From contig NC_132929.1 in the NCBI RefSeq assembly GCF_047675955.1, positions 33,224,421-33,288,420 on the forward strand: a DNA stretch of 64,000 nt, written 5' to 3'. Made by a program: the position numbers and the translations under genes. Origin of the DNA: Chlorocebus sabaeus. Lineage: Eukaryota > Chordata > Mammalia > Primates > Cercopithecidae. Below the pieces are notes generated by a model. That model was not told where the DNA came from. It was given only the letters and a program-made list of their open reading frames with translations, and made no database searches. The first letter of the stretch is position 1; every line of letters starts with the position of its first letter. Shown here one piece after another: positions 34,331-43,985 of this stretch.

Positions 34331-36483
34331 GAATAAAAGTTTCAATGTAACAGCAAATTTCTTTGCCTTATTCATCGTTATAGCACCAAATCCTAGAATA
34401 GTATTTCGCTTATGATAGATGCTTAATAAATATTTACTTGCTGAACAAATGAATGAGATCTCCAAGGAAGCAAGAACAGATGGGATCCATAGTATAGCTG
34501 AAGGGATTAACCTTGGATAAAGTTCCTGTTGCTACTGCTGTTTAATAAACCACCCCAAATTTGGAAAAGGCATAGTGAAGACGTCTCTGCTCCACAATGT
34601 CTAAGGATTCAATTTGGAAGTCTTGAAGGCTGGAAGTGACTGGACAGATGGGGCTGAAATTATCCAAAGTTTTGCTCACTTACATGTCTGGTGATTGATG
34701 CTACCTGTTGGCTGAACCTTCAGCTTAGGCTGACAGCCAAAATATCTACACACATGCAGGCTTCTTCATGGTTTGCTTACTGAGTTCCAAGAGTAAGCAC
34801 TTTAAGAAAGCTAGGTAGAAGTTGCATCACCTTTTGTCATCTAGACTAGAAAAATCACTTTTGCTCTAGTTATAAGCATGCCCAGATTCAAGGATAGAGA
34901 AGACCAACCCCATTTCTTGATAGAAGGAGTGTTAAACTCACATAGTAAGAAGAACATTTAGGATGTGAAATATTGTTGCTGTCATTCTGGTCAACTCCAA
35001 ATATATCATGGCCAGTTTTGTGGTCATTCATGCCCCAACAATGACAATCAATGCAAGAAAACAGAGGAGAACAGCCTGGAAATTCTAAAGGTTTATGTTT
35101 ATCAATTTTACAATTGATCTGTCAGTTTTTATCTTCAACTAGGTAAGGACAAGTGGAAATCATTCCCAGGTCTTGTTTTTGTTCGAACAATGTTCTTGTG
35201 TAGCTTTGTGGTAATGGGATGTCTATAGGTCATCTTGGCAGCACCTCGTGTGACTAATGAAAATTTGCTTTATTCTGTTTTGAATTTTCCTTCCTTTCAA
35301 ATGCAGCCAAATTCATTAGTTTACTCTGAGAGCAACATTCAGGAGATTAATCCAAGTACCACTGGAAAAGTGATTCAGTTTTTTTTAAAATGAGCACTGA
35401 AAAACACAAACAAAACCCCAAAACACTTGCCCAGATTCATTTTTATAACAGATGGGCTCTTTGACAGGCAACTGGAATTCTTTAGCAGAGATCAGCTGTC
35501 TGTGGTTTGTGGGCTCCATTTCCTTTCAAGTGTTTGGTTCAGCTGCAAACAGGTATAACCTGTAGCATTCGTTGTTTCTCTTTAGTCTTCATTTCTCCAT
35601 TGTTATTTATATCTTTTTCTCTAGACACTGCTGTGAAAATTTGTGTTCTAGACACTTATTTTTTGTTTGTTTGATAAATTATAAAAGAATACTTTGCCTA
35701 TTTTCATTCTGAAGTGTGAATAGCCTGCAAGTAACCTGCTTCTGTTGTAGAGTGATGTTTTCCACTTGCCATGCTTCTTGGTTACTGACAAAATTAGACA
35801 GTTTGTGCTTGGATGCTGGTAGGAATTCAGATTTGTATTATGATATCTTGAAGCCCTAAGCCATACTGTATAAAAGATTCTATCCCAAAGCACTGAAAAT
35901 ATCTACACAGTAATTATGATTAATTATGTAAAAAGTCTAAGATTTGTATTTAAGAAACATTTCATTAAGAGAAAGAGGAATATGAGGGAAAGGTAGAGAA
36001 AAAAATATGAGAGAAGGAGATTGTGTCAATTAGTACCTGCTATGTTCCTGAGGGTAGAAAGAAAAAGTACAATTATAGCTCCCTCACAGAAAGGACTTTA
36101 CTTTTGTTAGGCAAGGAAAAAGAAATCTTGATGCATAACACAATTAGAGAACTATAATATGCTTCATGCAGTGAGGTTCCAACTTTAAGCCCTATAGTTG
36201 TGCTCAAAAGAAAGAGAAATTTAGTTTGGAATAACCTAGGAAAGTTCAGGGAGGAGGTGAGACTTGAGCCAAGACTAATAATTGGCAAGGGGAGGAGAGA
36301 CAGCCTTCCAAAAAAGGGTAACAGTAGGGGACAAAATTCTGAGGCCTGAAAGAAAGGCATCCTTGCTTTGGGGACACCTGTGGCCCACAATGAGCGCCTG
36401 GGGAGTTCACTACTGTGGGGGAAATAAAGGCCTCCAGCTGGGGTCCAGAGTGGGGTGAAGGAGGCTTGTGGGGCTCTTACCAC
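34331..36483. other. Intergenic (readthrough intron), no gene seen
   Basis: Mostly unassigned AT-rich sequence. Frames up to 148 codons (36073-36519, minus) partly overlap the LTR at 36484 and have no recognised domain. Confidence 0.4.
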
Positions 36484-37119
36484 TGTAAACCAAAAATAAA
36501 ATTTGAAGGCCCCCCTCAACCGTCTGAATGAACTTACTCCTCTAGTCCAGGGTCCTCCAAATTTAACCTAAAAGACTGGCTTAGGCCATGATGGGAAGGG
36601 GAGGTCAGACATGCCTCATTATGCCCTTCTTTCTTTTAGAATCCAGGAAAAGCTGCACAGCATTTAATATCAACATATACCTTAAGTCTGATAAGAAACA
36701 CTTAAAATTTACTTTCTCTGAAGCCTGCTAACTGGAGGCTTCATCTACATGATAAAACTTCGGTCTCCACCACTTCTTATGGTAACCTAGATGTTCCTTT
36801 AAATCAATTGCCAATCAGAAAAAAATTTAAATCTACCTATAACTTGGAAGCCCATCTTCCCCCACACCTGCTCTGCTTTGAGTTGTCTCACCCTTCTGGA
36901 TTAAGCCAATGTTTATCTTAAATGTATTTGATTGATGTCTCATGTCTCCCTAAAATGTATAAAACCAAGCTGTGCACCGACCGCCTTGGGCATGTGTTCT
37001 CAGCATCTCCTGAGGGCTGTGTGAAGGGCCATGGTCACTCATATTTAGCACAGAATACATCTCTTCAATATTTTATGGAGTTTTTTTTTTTTGTTTTTGT
37101 TTTTGTTTTTTTGTCGACA
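36484..37119 (+). mobile_element. Solo LTR of an endogenous retrovirus, family not named
   Basis: A 636-bp unit begins TG ('tgtaaaccaaaaataaaatt') and ends CA ('ttttttgtcgaca'). It is flanked on both sides by 'ccac', which fits the 4-bp duplication left by class I retroviruses. Inside are a TATA box (TATAAAA at 36958-36964), the R-region-like 'gtgttctcagcatctcctgagggctgtgtgaaggg' and a decayed poly(A) signal ('aatacatctcttc'). The T/G-rich stretch at 37081-37112 is expanded. I do not recognise the family with certainty, and no internal viral genes are attached. Confidence 0.7.
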
Positions 37120-38369
37120 CCACAGACAGCCACCTGACTCGAGGAGCTTACCTATTTCTCATTCAGCCAATGCTGGAGCAGGTTATTAACGTCCTTGAAA
37201 GCAAGTCTTATACAGAGAAAACTTATTTTGATATATTAATGAATCTGATCTGAATGGACTAGATTGGGGGGATAAAGAAATGGTTGCAATTGTGCTCCCT
37301 GGAATAGCTTTGGAGTTTACCTAGATCTTCTGTCTCTTTGGGACGGAGCTGCTTGTGTTAACATAGCATCTTACATAGGATTGAGACAACTTCAATTTCC
37401 TATATAAAAAAATCGGGGGAGGGCAGTGGTTTTGGAGGTTATGGGGGTGTTCAAACCTACCAAGAGATATCTGCTGTGACTGCATGTCTTCCTACTCTTT
37501 CCACTGGGATGCATCTCTGGTAGGTGAACTATAACAAGAAACTAAAAGCTGTGTCCAATACTAAACTGCCTTCTTCTCAACAGCTGGGGGAAAAAATAAA
37601 AAAAAAGTCTTTTCAACAATTTTGCACGTTTGGAGATAGGCCTAAAGTGAAGAAGGGAATTTTCAAATCGGTGTGTTGGAAAAGCGGCTGGGCTTTTGGG
37701 TTTGAAATCTGGTGCTGTCACTTACTGGTTTTGTGCCCTGGGAATATTTATTTCAGTTTTCATGCCTCTGTTTTTCTACAGGCAAAGTAGAAAATTATAA
37801 AAGGTCCTCAACCAGTTTGTACAGCTGCTCCCATTCCCTCATCACCTCTTGTGGGCCTATGGAAATGTATGTTGGAGACATTTTGAATTTTTGCAATTAC
37901 TTGGGAGTGCCATGGCACCTAGAAGGCAGAAGCCAGAAACACCAAATGTCTTAACAATGCCTGAGGCAGTGCCACAAATGAAGTCCTGCTCCAAATGCAA
38001 TGAGCCCCGAAAAGAATCGCTGATTCTAAGGAACCTTCCAACTTTAACATTTCAGGACGTCCCTAAGCTGAGCTAGGAGGCACCACACACAGGCCGGAGT
38101 CTCCCAAATCCTGTGCCGCACTCTCCTCTATCTTATTAACGGCCAACTCATCTTTCAGGTTTCAACTTGTATTTCACTTCTCAGAGATACCTTCCCATGT
38201 GCCCATCCCAACGTCAGTATTATATTATTATTTGATTCTGCGTCCCTCCGTCCCCCGCGCCAACTCTGTAAACCCCAACTACAACAGAGGACGTGGCTAT
38301 TTGTTGACTAACACATAGTGCTTGGTGAGGTCACGCTGTCGCCAAATACTTTTCGTATAAACCTACGAA
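37120..38369. other. Upstream flank of POLR2M with MIR and L2 traces
   Basis: A sense MIR lies at about 37680-37800 ('tgggtttgaaatctggtgctgtcac') and an antisense L2/MIR-like stretch at about 38110-38325. No gene is seen. CpG density rises sharply after about 38350. Confidence 0.45.
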
Positions 38370-38554
38370 CAGCTGACAACCGGATGAACGCTCACACGAG
38401 GGGTAAGAGCGCCAGGCCGAGGCGCCGGCCTCCTCCGACGTAATTTCCGCCCTTTAGCGCTCCCCCGGACGCCCCCTTCTCCCGGTCCGTGTTTGTTTCC
38501 GGCATTTCAATAAAGCTCGATTCGGCTCGAGGAAGACCCCGTTCTTCCGGGAAA

Positions 38555-38782
38555 ATGGCGACTCCCGCTCGAGCCCCGGAGTCACCGCAGTCCGCGGATC
38601 CGGCGCTAGCAGCGGGGCCTGCCGAGGAAGCCGAGTGCCCGCCGCCGCGCCAGCCTCAGCCTGTGCAGAATGTCCTCGCTGCCCCGCGGCTTCGAGCCCC
38701 AAGCTCCCGAGGACTTGGGGCAGCGGAGTTTGGTGGAGCTGCGGGAAATGTTGAAGCGCCAGGAGAGACTTTTGCGCAACGA
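38555..38782 (+). CDS. POLR2M: POLR2M exon 1, alternative frame (GRINL1A isoform 4/5-type product)
   Basis: This ATG is the first in the CpG-rich exon and has a strong context (A at -3, G at +4), better than the POLR2M start 115 bases downstream. It opens a different frame: MATPARAPESPQSADPALAA and on for exactly 76 codons to the same splice donor. Joined to exon 2 at 40527 it adds KIHLQIARQR and stops at 40557-40559, giving 86 residues. I know this start and this tail from an annotated alternative human GRINL1A product that is unrelated in sequence to Gdown1. The product is alanine/proline-rich, without a recognised domain, and of unknown function. It overlaps the main frame for 113 bases, so those bases are read in two frames. 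Confidence 0.65.
38670..38782 (+). CDS. POLR2M: POLR2M (Gdown1) exon 1, start of the main frame
   Basis: POLR2M/Gdown1 associates with RNA polymerase II to form Pol II(G). It blocks TFIIF binding, makes transcription dependent on Mediator and affects promoter-proximal pausing; this is established for the family. Exon 1 codes for residues 1-37, beginning MSSLPRGFEPQAPEDLGQRS and continuing into a charged helix VELREMLKRQERLLRN. The donor is 'AACGA/gtaagc'. The exon ends with two bases of a glutamate codon completed by exon 2. The start is chosen because it opens the family's N-terminus. Its context is fair (A at -3, T at +4), so translation needs leaky scanning past the stronger out-of-frame ATG at 38555 or a start site downstream of it. 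Confidence 0.96.
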
Positions 38783-38969
38783 GTAAGCTGGGGTCCCGCG
38801 GAGTCTCCGCCAGGCTCCTTCAGCTCGAGCTCCCTGGGCGCTCCCCTCCCCTCCCCCACTCTGTTTCCTTCCCTGGAAGGTGACCTTGCCTCAGTCACAT
38901 TCGCCTCAGTCCTATGGGCGAGTGGACGGAGGGCTTGCTGCCCGCAGAGCCGTGCCTCTTCCTGGCCAG
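38783..38969 (+). other. Optional extension of exon 1 with a GC donor
   Basis: The alternative frame stays open past the normal donor through to 39001. At 38969/38970 there is 'GGCCAG/gcaagt', a good match to the GC-AG class of donors. From memory, the longer human alternative product is 148 residues, needs 414 bases to this point and joins exon 2 to end in KIHLQIARQR. In this sequence the same span is 415 bases. The extended form would therefore enter exon 2 in another frame and end after about 158 residues with a different tail. Confidence 0.5.
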
Positions 38970-40526
38970 GCAAGTATGCCTGCGAGGATGGCTCGGACTG
39001 AACGGCTACTTAGCGTTGCAGGCAGTTAGTAGCCCCTCGTTGGTTTTATTTACCCGGGGACTGTGTTGGTTCCATGAAGCAAGAGTCTTCATTCTAAACC
39101 CTTTTGCCGCCCGCACCCCTAACCCATAACAAATTGTCACCTTCATCTCTGGATTCTGCGCTTACAGGAACCGTAGGAAATGGGAACAGTGGGATATGAA
39201 GAGGCGTTTATTAGGCCGGGAAAGTTCGACCCTCATTCAGCTGGTTGATTTAACGGATTTTAGCAAGGGAGCCACGTGATAAAAGTGGTTTTGTTTTTTA
39301 GGCAGCTTTGTTTAGCAGCTTGCTGCAAAAGATGGTTCGAAGGAATAAAAAGCGGGAGACAGTAGATGGCTATTTTCAGAGAGGCTCCCCACGAGACAGT
39401 TGTAAGAAAGTGAACTAGGAAGGGATTGGGAGAACTTTTAAGCATAGAGTCATTTAAATGTAGTTGACAGAGATGGCTGAGTTTTCCAATTTGTATGGAA
39501 GACCACTAGCAAAAACAGGAATATTCAGGGAGAGGAATAGATCCATGGTTGATTTTACGTAGGGTGTGCAGAGTTGAGGGGAGAGCGGGACAGACATTTG
39601 ACTAATTGAAAACCAAACACTTAAAAGCTGGAGAAGTTGTCATTAGGCTCAAGAAAGAGAGAACTCTGGAAAAATATAGAAAACATAGGAATTTCAGCTG
39701 TAGAGTGTTGTTAATAGTTGAAATTGTGGGAATGAATGTAGTGTCAAAAAGAACAAAGGACCTAAGATTTTTCTCTCCATTTATTGTATAATTAAAGAGA
39801 ATCAAAAAAGGAACTCTTGTCATCCAGCAAAAGGGACAAATAAATAATTGGGATCAAGACAGGTGTTTTGACCTTGTGAGAATAGGTTTTTAATGTATAG
39901 CAGTGAATTAACTTTTTGGTCTGAGGATCCTTTATACTTTAAGAATTTTTCACATCCCAAAGAGCTATTTTATGTGTTCTGTCTAGTGAAGTTTATTTAC
40001 TTATCAGAAATACAGCTGAAGTCTTTAAAACATAAGCATACACAAGCACACATTCTATTCTAGAACAATGATGTCATCACATGTCATGTAGCCTCTGGAA
40101 AACTCCGCCGTACCCATGTGAGAAAATGAGAGGGAAATAACATCTTAGTATTATTATGAAAGTAGTTTTAACCTAATAGGCCCATCCCCACACTCCACCC
40201 CATCCCCAAATTGTGGGGATTGCACTTTAATGACTGCTGGTTCTTGGAATGTCTTATGTGATTATTACATGCTTTTGCTGAAATTCTAATTTGCTGAGAC
40301 AAATGAGGCATATATTCCCTATTCTTCCTGCATTCCCTTGTTTTTTGTGCTATTTGGATAATGACCGTTTTATTTGTTTTATTCCTGTTTTGGGGCAGTT
40401 AGAAATCAGATATTTGACTTAAAAATCAGCTTTTCTTTCTTTGAAGATAGTGCTTTGCCTTTTTAATGTTATATGTCAAGTTAAAAACATGGCTGTAATG
40501 TATATGTATTCTTTTCCATTTGACAG
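38783..40526 (+). other. POLR2M intron 1
   Basis: The intron runs from 'gtaagc' to 'ccatttgacag'. No well-preserved Alu lies in it. AT-rich frames of about 60-70 codons on both strands are not coding. The sequence immediately before exon 2 (40446-40505) recurs in intron 2. Confidence 0.8.
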
Positions 40527-41174
40527 AAAATTCATTTGCAAATTGCCCGACAAAGGTAAAAAGATCTTTGACTCTGTTGCCAAACTGAAAGCTGCTGTTG
40601 CAGAACATGAAGAAGTTAGAAGAAAAAGTGAACTGTTTCACCCTGTTAGTTTAGACTGTAAGCTAAGGCAAAAAGCAATTGCAGAAGTTGATGTGGGTAC
40701 AGATAAGGCCCAGAATTCTGACCCGATACTTGATACTTCATCACTAGTTCCTGGGTGTTCCTCTGTAGATAATATCAAGTCATCTAAAACAACCTCACAA
40801 AACCAGGGACTTGGACATCCTACTCATGAAGGTGATGGAGAGACTCCAGAGGTTGAGTACACAGTGATTAAGGGCCCAGCTTCCAGCAACAGAGACAGGG
40901 TACCGTCTTCATCTGAAGCTAGTGAGCATCACCCGCAGCATCGTGTTTCAAGTCAAGCAGAAGATACTTCCAGCAGCTTTGACAACCTGTTTATTGACAG
41001 GTTACAGAGGATCACCATTGCAGACCAAGGTGAACAACAGTCAGAAGAAAACGCAAGTACTAAGAACTTGACAGACCTTTCTAGTGGGACTCAGAAGAAG
41101 CCTCATTACATGGAAGTGCTAGAAATGCGAGCCAAAAATCCAGTGCCCCAGCTGCATAAATTTAAAACCAATGT
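40527..41174 (+). CDS. POLR2M: POLR2M exon 2
   Basis: This 648-bp exon codes for residues 38-253 without interruption. It opens with KFICKLPDKGKKIFDSVAKL, a basic conserved block, then a charged helix, then a long serine/threonine-rich and acidic low-complexity middle, then the conserved block SSSFDNLFIDRLQRITIADQ and the segment HYMEVLEMRAKNPVPQLHKF. The acceptor is 'ccatttgacag' and the donor 'AATGT/gtaagt'. My recollection of human POLR2M differs at a number of positions and lacks one residue near SSKTTSQNQ, which would account for 369 residues here against 368. Exon 2 is the common acceptor for POLR2M exon 1 and for the MYZAP exon at 8211. Its first 33 bases also end the alternative frame. 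Confidence 0.97.
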
Positions 41175-41243
41175 GTAAGTACCATCGGAAACAGGCCTAT
41201 AACAGGAACATGATATTTGTTAAACTCAAAAAGTTAAGAGAAA

Positions 41244-41366
41244 CTGGGTGTCGTGGTGCTTGCCTGTAGTCCTAGGCTACTCAGGAGGCTGAGGTGGGAA
41301 GACAGCTTGAGTCCAGGAGTTGTAGACCAGCTTGGGCAACTTACAATAAGATCTTTTCTCTTAAAT
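41244..41366 (+). mobile_element. Alu monomer fragment, sense
   Basis: A diverged piece covers 'aactgggtgtcgtggtgcttgcctgtagtcctaggctactcaggaggctgaggtgggaag' and 'gtccaggagttgtagaccagcttgggcaac'. It resembles an old Alu arm with parts missing. Confidence 0.75.
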
Positions 41367-41667
41367 AAGGAGAACGCTCTAAGTTCCATGGGCTTTGTAT
41401 GAGAACCACTTGTAGTTAGGAAAGAACATACTGTGGAAACACTGAGACCAGCCTGGCTGGAGTGGAAGGTTCATGTTGAAAAATATTTAGTTTTGAAACC
41501 AAATAATTGACAGGGTCTTAAATAGCACTTGGGGGAATATTACATTTCAGGATGCTTAGCCAATATTTCATAATAAACACAGAGTTGGAGAGAATTTATT
41601 ATGACGTCTTTTTTTCAGAACTATTTGTTAGTGTACAGCTCTGATTAGTGTACTATCAAAGTGTACT

Positions 41668-41876
41668 CTCTTTGATTAGTCTGTGAACTAAGGGTAAAGC
41701 AATTGCAGGAGCTGATCGGCTTTCCAGCAAAAATTATTTGTATGCTCACTAAATGTAAGCAAGCAGCAGGTGTTGTGGGGACACAGTGAAGTCAAGATTC
41801 TTAAACTTCTTTGCCTTTTTGATGTTCTACCTCAAGTTTAAAAACATGGCTGTAATGTATACATGTATAATGTAAT
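41668..41876 (+). repeat. Displaced degraded copies of POLR2M exon 2 region
   Basis: Positions 41681-41717 ('gtgaactaagggtaaagcaattgcaggagctgat') resemble exon 2 at about 40652-40690, with the shared core 'aaagcaattgcag'. Positions 41810-41872 resemble the end of intron 1 at 40449-40502, sharing 'ctttgccttttt' and a 22-base block beginning 'aaaaacatggctgtaatg'. Both are in the same orientation as the originals but in reversed order. The copied exon part is short and not open. Confidence 0.6.
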
Positions 41877-43780
41877 ACAACACCGCGTTCTTCAAGGAGT
41901 TTCAGAGCTAGATGAGGACGCAAGGTTTACACCCTTGGAAAAGAGTTAAGGTACATAATAACAGTTTCGGGGGAAGGAAGCTGAGGAGAGTTTGAAAAAC
42001 TGAAAATAGATTCAGGCAGGATAGGCAAAAGCTCTCCTTATCAGTTCCTTGCCATAAATTTGTTTCTGAAATTTCAGGAAAAGTAAAGTCTTTTTGAAAA
42101 TAATTGCTATTTACTTGCAGCAAATGTAACATTCAACTCAAAAGGTACCTTCCTATACTGTATTTACAAGTATGTGACATCAAATACAAAGTTAAATTAC
42201 TACTGCCTTTCTTTGAAAAATAGAAAATCTCTAGTGAAAAGTGCCTAACACATGCTTCTTTTTTGTTAGACTTTAACTCTACCCCAGCATTCATTTTAAC
42301 TGCAAAACATTTTATTTCTGCTGTATAGAAAATCAGGATTATACTGCATTAATGTGATCAAGTCATCTCTTGTGTACAGTGAGGTGTCTTTCTTCACTTC
42401 CAGGATGACATTTTGGAAAACTAGAACCATCATCTAGTCAATAAATACAACAAAGAATACATTAATCCCAGTTCTGTATTATGGTCATTTAGCTGGGAGT
42501 GGGAGAGAGGTAAGGGAATAGTGATGAGGGCTACCAAGAATTCAGGAAGTTTAAGAGACAGGGAGCCTTCTGTATAGTTAGAGGAGAACAGGAAAGACAG
42601 GGCTTTGAGGAGTCCTTAGGCCATAGACAGGGATTTAGAGGGTTCCATGTGAGAAGTGGCTTGGAGGTTGGAAGGTGGGGTCATTTAGTGTCCTTGGGTC
42701 CTTTCTGCTCTTCCTTCTGCATACTCTTCTGGTTTCCTGTATCACCTGGATGCTGGAGGCTGACCCCTGTCCACCTCTATCCCAGATCTTCCCAGAACTT
42801 TAGGTTTGCATAGCCAATTAACCATGAAACTTGACCACTTGGGTGTTCCTAGGCACCTCAGCTTAATCATGTACAAAGTGGAACTTCTGTTTCTTTCCAA
42901 GGTAATTTCCATATTTCCTAATAGGACCACCATGTTCTTTGTTTTCTTCCCCTAAGGTATCTTCCATTTTTCTCATCTCCATATCTGCTAGCCATGAAGA
43001 CCTACTTATTTCTTTGATCTTCATCTCTATAATTGTTCTCCATCTTCTGTCGAAGTGAAGACTCTCATCTCTCTCGGGCTATAATTGTGGCCTCTTCTAC
43101 CTCTAGTCTTAACTACCAGTCAGTCTCCACTGCTGCCAGAGTGAAATTTGTAAGATGGAAATCTGAATTTGTTACGGAGAACTCTTCATTGCAGTCTGGG
43201 CCCAGCCTACTTCCCACCCTTCTTTCTGGCTGTCTTTTCTGTGTAGCCAGAAAAGCTGAGTCTCTCTACCTTCTGTACTTTCTCTCACTCTCCTTGCTGG
43301 GATGCACTTCTCTCCTTATTTAAATGGTAAGCAGTTATTCCAAGACTGTTCAAAGCTTTTTAGAAGCTTTTCTTACAGCCTCCCTGTCTCCCACTAGAAC
43401 TGGCCATTTCCTTATGTTCCAATGTATCTTGTTGAGATATCTGTCATAGTACCTCTGGTATTATATTGCACTGAAACTTTACATGTTTCTTTCTTTCTAC
43501 TGGGCAATAAGCCCTTTTGCAAATGTTCTTTGAATGAATACATGGGAAAAAAAAAAAGCTCCAGATGAAATACAAAGTTTGAATAAGGAAGGAAAAGGCA
43601 GAGAGCCTGTGTGCACACAAACACACCCCTGTTTGTTAGAGCAATAAATACTGGTAAACTGCTTACTATTACCTTTGGAGGAGAGTTAATTGCTGAGGTA
43701 AAGGTCATTTGTGTGAATGTTTTAAATGTGTCTACAAATAAAATAGTCTGATTATATAGCACAAGTTTTCCTTTCATCAG

Positions 43781-43985
43781 GTTACCTTTTCGACAAAATG
43801 ATGCGTCTAGTCATTGTCAGAAGAGCGGGTCTCCTGTTTCCTCAGAAGAACGGCGGCGCAGGGATAAGCAGCATCTTGATGACATCACAGCAGCTCGGCT
43901 TCTACCGCTTCACCATATGCCCACGCAGCTGCTCTCCATAGAAGAATCTTTGGCACTTCAGAAACAACAGAAACAGAATTATGAG
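43781..43985 (+). CDS. POLR2M: POLR2M exon 3
   Basis: This 205-bp exon codes for residues 254-322. It begins [20 protein letters not shown], passes through the very basic [13 protein letters not shown], then [20 protein letters not shown] and ends in a glutamine-rich helix [12 protein letters not shown]. Acceptor 'ctttcatcag' and donor 'TATGAG/gtattt' are good, and the exon ends on a codon boundary. The ERRRR cluster and LLP/LLS hydrophobic block are the best conserved part of the family. C-terminal sequence of this kind contributes to polymerase binding, according to family knowledge. No frame damage is seen. Confidence 0.97.

Larger units (their letters stand above)
38370..38990 (+). promoter_or_regulatory. 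CpG-rich POLR2M promoter
   Basis: CpG dinucleotides are dense here and rare on both sides. Visible sites include a CRE-like 'gacgtaa' (38437-38443), ETS-type 'ttccgg' at 38497-38502 and 'cttccgg' at 38544-38550, and a YY1/TISU-like 'aaaATGGCGac' overlapping the first ATG at 38555. No proper TATA box is seen, as expected for a housekeeping promoter. ETS plus YY1 next to the start is a common arrangement for broadly expressed genes. The transcription start cannot be fixed from sequence alone. Confidence 0.8.
41175..43780 (+). other. POLR2M intron 2
   Basis: It runs from 'gtaagt' to 'ctttcatcag'. It contains an Alu fragment and displaced copies of exon 2 region sequence (listed separately). Frames up to 121 codons on the minus strand at 43412-43777 have no domain. 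Confidence 0.85.

Noticed and set aside
36073..36519. 148-codon minus-strand frame
   Set aside because: It runs partly into the solo LTR at 36484, shows no domain and has no upstream promoter or splice signals.
38511..38516. AATAAA-like text just upstream of POLR2M exon 1 as a poly(A) signal or TATA box
   Set aside because: It reads 'caataaagc' in the middle of a CpG-rich promoter with no downstream GU element and no TATA consensus. It is most likely incidental.
41668..41876. Possible alternative POLR2M exon made from the exon 2-like copy
   Set aside because: The exon-like part is only about 35 bases, is not in a good frame and lacks clear splice sites, so it is kept as a duplication only.
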